Positions 61,301 to 64,000 of a stretch of DNA of 64,000 nucleotides are shown one piece after another (position 1 is the stretch's first letter; each line of letters begins with the position of its first letter). The position numbers and the translations under genes were made by a program. The notes below the pieces were generated by a model. The model was not told the origin of the DNA. It worked only from the letters and a program-made list of their open reading frames with translations, and did not search any database. Source of the stretch: Chrysemys picta bellii (taxonomy: Eukaryota; Chordata; Testudines; Emydidae); assembly GCF_011386835.1 (NCBI RefSeq), contig NC_088797.1, positions 93,320,264 through 93,384,263 on the forward strand, read 5' to 3'.

Positions 61301-62937
61301 ACAAATAGGAATAACCCCTGCTCTGATGAGTGTAGTTTAAAAAAGTATATTAACATAACCCCAAATTACATTAATAGGAGCTACACACATATTAAAAATA
61401 TATTCCTGTGCTGAGAACATGACAGCAAGAGAGGAAATTCAGGATCCATGCATTCAAAGATATGGGATATTTAATTCACACCCTCTATAGACTCTGCATT
61501 GCAACTGAATACATGCTTGCTAAGAAAATAAATCCATTTGCCTCTGGTAAAACAAACAGTCATTGATCAGGTAAAATACAGCTCAAAAACTCCCTTCAGA
61601 GAGACTATTTTTCTTGTAATTGCAGTGCTTTTCAATCTAGAAGCTGAATAAAGCTATATAAAGCCATCTTGTGAATGTACAAATATACTCCACATGTTCT
61701 GAGGTGTGCACTCACTATCTTGAACATCTGTCTTGGGAAAATAGGTAATGCAGTCACTTTTCCATTGAAGGATGCTGCACTACAGTACCTCACTGAAAAA
61801 TTGCATGAAGCCCATTGATACATATTTTGCATCACCTGTTGGAATCAACACTGAAGATGGGGTACTTACCATTAACATCACAGGGAAAACTGGCTTCCAT
61901 TTTCATGTGCTCATTATTGTTTTCAGGTTAATATAAATGGTAATGTTTGGGTGAGGGAAGGGGCAAACAGACCTCACCTAATTTTGAACCTTCTCAGAAA
62001 GTGCACTTGTAAAATGAGCGGTTGATTGAATTTACACATTACTGTGGGCAGAAGAGGAGGGTATCTAAGGCTATGTCTACACTTGGAGCTGGGGTTCTGA
62101 TTCAAATAAGAATACCGGTGCTAGCTCTCTCTCTCTAGAGCTAAAAACAGTGGTGTAGCCATGGTAGCACAGGCAGCAGTGGCACAGGCCAGCATCTTGA
62201 GTACCCACCCACGAGGTCCAGGAAGGTTTGTGCCTGGGGCAGGTAGCCCACACTGCCACTCACCACTGCCTGAGCTGCAGTGCACTATTTTTAGTGCAGT
62301 AGCTCCTTGGGAACTAGCATGAGTATGTCACTGGGAGCTGGGAATCACACACTCTAGCTCCAAGCGCAGACATAGCCCAAATTCCTCTAACCTCACAGCA
62401 GCTGCAGGCAGAAGACGAGCAGACTGCCACGGTTCACACATTTTGCAACAGCAGCCAGGGGCCATCTTGCCTTTCTGCCCCTGGGAACATGGCCTCACTA
62501 CAGAAGATTCTCAAACTCTTTCAGCCACCCCCACCTAAGTAGCTGTGGTTAGCAAAATGCAGAACTTGGCTGGGCTTCTACAAAACAGTCATTATGATGT
62601 TGGACATTGTACTGCATTTGTGCTTCCCTTGCATTTTTCCATGCATTTTTCCTTGTTTTAAAGGTGCTGGATGGTTCCCCTATCGAAGTGACATTAGCAA
62701 AACCAGTAGACAAAGACAGTTACGTTAGACACACCAGAGGCACAGGGGGACGAGGTACCGTGCTACAAGGAGAATACACTTACACATTTGGACATGTGTA
62801 TGATCCCGCCACAACCTACCTTGGAGCTCCAGTCTTCTATGCACCTCAGGCCTACGCAGCTATTCCTAACCTTCATTTCCCTGCCACCAAGGGTGACCTC
62901 AGCAGTAGGGGCATTATCCGACCTCCATCTATTAGAG
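43245..62937 (+). CDS. A1CF, APOBEC1 complementation factor (5' portion, split over seven exons)
   Basis: A1CF is a nuclear-cytoplasmic RNA-binding protein. In mammals it binds the mooring sequence of ApoB mRNA and acts with the cytidine deaminase APOBEC1 in C-to-U editing; it also has APOBEC1-independent roles. The seven coding exons join to 380 complete codons. The N-terminus is [13 protein letters not shown]1 spans about residues 56-134 (RNP2 IFIGKL at 58-63, RNP1 NRGYAFVTF at 95-103). RRM2 spans about 136-218 (LFVGGI at 138-143, NRGFAFVEY at 178-186). RRM3 spans about 231-303 (LYVRNL at 233-238, RDYAFVHF at 266-273). A Gly/Tyr/Pro-rich linker starts after the [10 protein letters not shown] motif. 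Splice phases keep the frame throughout. The C-terminal exons, including the dsRNA-binding-like region, lie past the right edge. RBM47 and RBM46 are close relatives, but the N-terminus and linker fit A1CF best. Confidence 0.95.
43646..43787. repeat. Perfect 64-bp inverted repeat with 14-nt loop
   Basis: The left arm 43646-43709 and right arm 43724-43787 are exact reverse complements over all 64 bases by direct comparison. The loop is 43710-43723. The right arm is followed by a partial extra copy of its own end (ATTCAGAGAC repeated). The arms do not resemble any transposon terminus known to me. In the A1CF pre-mRNA this would fold into a 64-bp RNA hairpin. Confidence 0.95.
43795..44035. mobile_element. 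hAT-like MITE (GTCTACACT family), diverged
   Basis: Begins near CGCAATGTCCACGCTGTGGG and ends near CCCTGTAGCTATGTCAACCTGA. It has internal AGGTCAACAGAAG and CTTCCATCAGCCTAG blocks typical of this turtle MITE family. No target duplication can be seen. It starts only about 8 bases after the inverted repeat. Confidence 0.55.
45850..45960. mobile_element. MITE fragment (GTCTACAC family)
   Basis: GAATTAGGGCTGTCTACACAGC at its start (the motif runs from about 45846) is a good match to the family terminus, and GTGTGGACACTGCTGTAGC follows inside. The other end is missing. Confidence 0.5.
47002..47136 (+). CDS. A1CF coding exon 2
   Basis: The acceptor TTTCTTTGATGTAG ends at 47001 and the donor GTAATG starts at 47137. 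The exon is 135 nt, phase 0 on both sides, and encodes residues 34-78. It contains the YGGPPPGWD motif shared by the A1CF/RBM47/hnRNP R-Q group, the RNP2 motif IFIGKL of RRM1, and the helix [17 protein letters not shown]. Confidence 0.95.
47137..48763 (+). other. A1CF intron 2
   Basis: A 1.6-kb intron. It contains an ancient dispersed repeat near 47940-48110, itself carrying a 68-bp inverted-repeat insertion at 47977-48044. A poly-C/pyrimidine patch lies near 47890. Confidence 0.85.
47977..48044. mobile_element. Tiny inverted-repeat element (MITE-like), 68 bp
   Basis: Starts GTGAAATCCTGGC and ends CAGGATTTCAC, with inner TGAAGTCAGTGG matched by TTGACTTCAGTGG, so almost the whole element is an imperfect palindrome. 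It lies inside a repeat whose flanks otherwise resemble 51365-51490. No target duplication is evident. Confidence 0.6.
48764..48894 (+). CDS. A1CF coding exon 3
   Basis: The acceptor TTTTCATTTACAG ends at 48763 and the donor GTAAGC begins at 48895. The 131-nt exon encodes residues 79-121 plus two bases of Arg122. It holds RNP1 of RRM1 (NRGYAFVTF) and the closing NNYEIR segment. Skipping it would break the frame. Confidence 0.95.
48895..50528 (+). other. A1CF intron 3
   Basis: A 1.6-kb intron containing an antisense tRNA-derived SINE at 49185-49347. An A/T-rich dispersed repeat near 49370-49590 resembles the one at about 51140-51275. No other gene recognised. Confidence 0.85.
49185..49347 (-). 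repeat. tRNA-derived SINE, antisense
   Basis: Same family as 4968-5170 in reverse orientation. On the plus strand it starts with the tail (CATAGTCAGAAGGAACCTCG, then GGAGGTCATCTAGTCC) and ends with GGGATAGCTCAGTGG reversed, preceded by the box-B-like segment near 49290. It is more diverged and slightly shorter than the copy at 4968. Confidence 0.85.
50529..50767 (+). CDS. A1CF coding exon 4
   Basis: The acceptor TTTGTATGCAG ends at 50528 and the donor GTTTGT begins at 50768; the donor is GT but weak at positions +3 to +6. The 239-nt exon runs from the last base of Arg122 to the first base of Gly202 and contains the whole RRM2 core, including LFVGGI and NRGFAFVEY. Reading through the donor would add about 29 unrelated codons before a stop. 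Confidence 0.95.
51365..51490. repeat. Ancient dispersed repeat (tentative)
   Basis: Contains GGCAGGGGCTGTCTACTACT, TTGTACATTGCCTAGCACAA and TAGGCACTACCATAATAAAC, a pattern found in many sauropsid introns. A related, interrupted copy lies near 47940-48110. I do not know the family name. Confidence 0.5.
52975..53195 (+). repeat. MIR-like CORE-SINE
   Basis: Successive blocks match the MIR consensus layout: GTGCGACTTTGGCCAAATCC, then TCAGTTTTCTCATTTGCC, AAAATAATACTTCACAGAGG, TTCTGTGAGACTCAAATAA and GTAAAATGCTCTCGGATC. It is a diverged, ancient SINE relic. Confidence 0.65.
54674..54838 (+). CDS. A1CF coding exon 5
   Basis: The acceptor ATTATTTTTTGCAG ends at 54673 and the donor GTAGGA starts at 54839. 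The 165-nt exon spans residues 202-256 plus one base. It contains the linker [19 protein letters not shown] and RNP2 of RRM3 (LYVRNL). Its length is a multiple of three and both ends have the same phase, so skipping it would keep the frame but destroy RRM3. Confidence 0.95.
57060..57290. mobile_element. hAT-like MITE (GTCTACACT family)
   Basis: Starts near GATCTGGTCTACTCTAGG and ends near CAAGTGTAGACAAGCCCTA. It has internal TTAGGTCGGCTTAACTGC and AGCCGAGCTAAATCACTG blocks, and a second GTGTCTACACTGAAGTGG near 57210. No clean target duplication. Confidence 0.65.
57760..58340 (+). mobile_element. CR1 LINE reverse-transcriptase fragment
   Basis: A plus-strand CR1 copy in the same orientation as A1CF. 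It includes the reverse transcriptase active-site region, read as [13 protein letters not shown] (the F/Y-A-D-D motif, near 57965-58000). [20 protein letters not shown] follows, then the blocks GAAGCAGTGACTGAAAAAGA near 58160 and GATCCTGGGATGCATAAACA near 58251. Both ends are truncated and the frame is broken upstream and downstream. Confidence 0.9.
59766..60221 (-). mobile_element. Dispersed repeat with 12-bp target duplication, interrupted by a MITE
   Basis: Flanked by the direct repeat ATAAATGAAAAA (59754-59765 and 60222-60233). It starts GTATCAGAGGGGTAGCCG and ends TTTGTCGCTTTTTAT. Near each end it carries inverted copies of GGCACCTTATAGACTAACA. Without the inserted MITE and its duplication it is about 227 bp. 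The block GAAAGCTTATGCTCC and its neighbours match the shorter copy at 27480-27571. The long, variable target duplications (10 and 12 bp) fit reverse-transcription-type insertion better than hAT insertion. The family name is unknown to me. Confidence 0.8.
59947..60167. mobile_element. hAT-type MITE, 221 bp, nested
   Basis: TIRs CAGGGCCGGCTCCAGG at the left and CCTGGAGCCGGTCCTG at the right, differing at one position. It is flanked by the perfect 8-bp duplication GCTCCAAA (59939-59946 and 60168-60175). It contains an A-run at about 59984-60000 and a CpG-rich body. It has no coding capacity. It lies inside the repeat at 59766-60221 and is therefore the younger insertion. Confidence 0.92.
60610..60707 (+). 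CDS. A1CF coding exon 6
   Basis: The acceptor ATTTTTGTAG ends at 60609 and the donor GTAACG begins at 60708. The 98-nt exon completes Gly257 and encodes residues through Lys289, including RNP1 of RRM3 (RDYAFVHF) and [13 protein letters not shown]. It follows an intron of 5.8 kb, the longest of those fully contained here. Confidence 0.95.
60708..62663 (+). other. A1CF intron 6
   Basis: A 2.0-kb intron. Apart from the MITE at 62069-62377, nothing is recognised. Confidence 0.85.
62069..62377. mobile_element. hAT-like MITE with long inverted ends
   Basis: Begins GGCTATGTCTACACTTGGAGC and ends GCTCCAAGCGCAGACATAGCC; the two ends are inverted copies with a few mismatches. The flanking 8-mers do not match, so the target duplication has decayed or the ends are slightly off. 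Confidence 0.75.
62664..62937 (+). CDS. A1CF coding exon 7
   Basis: The acceptor TTGTTTTAAAG ends at 62663 and the donor GTAACT starts at 62938. The 274-nt exon begins [20 protein letters not shown], completing RRM3. It continues into the Gly/Tyr/Ala-rich linker with [26 protein letters not shown] and [10 protein letters not shown]. It leaves one base of the next codon. The frame stays open for 15 more codons past the donor before a TGA at 62982-62984. Confidence 0.93.
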
Positions 62938-64000
62938 GTAACTCCAGCGGCTATGTCTATGGCAATCCAGAAATCTATCTTTGAAATAGCTTCATAGCTA
63001 GAGTAGGAGGTAAATTTATGAAATCAAATATCTATGCACCACATTAAAGCTGTGCATCCATGCATCACATTAAAGCTGGTTCCGCTAAAAAGTTTTTAAA
63101 AACTTGAGGCATACACCAGTTTTAACTAAATGGAGAAATTAGCATAAACCACCTCGGATTATATGAGTTGAAGCATACCCCCATCACTCAGGCACTTCAG
63201 AGAGGACCGTAAGTTGGGGCTGCTCCTGAGTCTTTAATGATCTGAAGAGTGTCCCAAGGTCATTGTCCAATGGTTCCTCACTATGAAGAAACTCCAGCCC
63301 ACCGTTCTTAGGAGTTCCAATTGCTAGCACTGAAACATTCAATAATCTTTCTGGCACACACAATAGTCTCTCAAATTTCCTGCTTTTTTCAGCTACTTCC
63401 TCTTTTTTACACCTACCACAATCTCCATTCACTGGGACAGACCTATGCATATAGCCCAGCGTTCTATAATTCTGCATAGCCTCAGGTCACACATCCTTTT
63501 AAGAAAGCAACTGAAAGCCTTCATACACTGGAAAATAGCCACAGTCTTTGGAACCTCTCCTTTAAAAGGGGATGAGAACCTTCAGGCAGGCTAAACAAAC
63601 ATATATATATATATACTCCCTCATCAGCCCAGGAGAAAGCCGAAAGTCTTTTAACAGTCTCTGAATTACTCTTGCTCCAAAATAAACAAATCAAAATTCC
63701 TCCATTTTGTCCCAGGAGGGAAAAAACAAACAAAACAAGAGTTTTCCACTCAAAACAGAACTCCTTGCCCACAGCTGGCTGTTGATTCAGTCCCAGAAGC
63801 CTAGCAGTTGATTTTCTCCCCCTTTTAATGGCTCAAGGCTGAGATTCAGGAAAACTAACCAGTCCCAGGAGATCCAGTGCTCTGTGTATTGACTCTTATC
63901 TTCCCACAACCAGGACATTTTCTAGCCAGGCCATTACCCTAGTCATTCTGGGGCTCTAAGCAGCAGTACAGCATCATTACAGGGAATGAAAAATGAACCT
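62938..64000 (+). other. A1CF intron 7 (start), runs off the window
   Basis: Begins with the donor GTAACT. A short AT dinucleotide run lies at about 63600-63614. No further A1CF exon or other gene could be recognised up to the window edge. Confidence 0.7.

Noticed and set aside
1..64000. CRISPR array, prokaryotic operon, or APOBEC1 deaminase gene
   Set aside because: No regularly spaced repeats, no dense coding, and no His-x-Glu...Pro-Cys-x2-4-Cys deaminase motif seen in the translated frames.

Overview
The window reads as nuclear DNA of a reptile, most likely a cryptodiran turtle. It is AT-rich and intron-rich. It carries a tRNA-derived SINE of the turtle Cry/polIII type joined to a CR1-like tail, many CR1 LINE fragments on both strands, hAT-type MITEs with 8-bp target-site duplications, and MIR-like relics. 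There are no bacterial operons, CRISPR arrays or viral genomes. Species assignment is inference from repeat families I recognise; no search was possible.

One cellular gene dominates: the 5' two thirds of A1CF (APOBEC1 complementation factor), plus strand. Seven coding exons lie at 43290-43388, 47002-47136, 48764-48894, 50529-50767, 54674-54838, 60610-60707 and 62664-62937. They join in frame (1141 nt, 380 complete codons plus one base), all with AG/GT borders, and encode all three RRM domains. The remaining C-terminal exons lie beyond the right edge.

The left 43 kb has no other multi-exon gene that I can recognise. It contains an intact-frame processed retrocopy of SNRPF (15060-15320) lying inside a solo-LTR-like repeat (14489-15407, TSD CATG). 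It also holds a second copy of that LTR-like repeat (7241-7948, TSD GTAT). An antisense CR1 copy (15725-18990) is split by a hAT transposon relic (16594-18260, TSD TTAGTAAA) that still encodes a transposase C-terminal fragment. Further elements are a TA-flanked MITE (9319-9505), a 121-bp hAT-type MITE (12745-12865, TSD CTCTCAGG), and an 812-bp GC-rich palindromic element (40147-40958, TSD AAAGTGTG).

Inside A1CF, intron 1 contains a perfect 64-bp inverted repeat with a 14-nt loop (43646-43787), the most striking structure in the window that is not explained by a named repeat. Intron 5 contains a repeat with a 12-bp TSD (59766-60221) into which a 221-bp hAT-type MITE (59947-60167, TSD GCTCCAAA) has inserted. 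I found no evidence for a new multi-gene system. What stands out is a well-preserved record of nested insertions plus an unusual hairpin in an RNA-editing cofactor gene.
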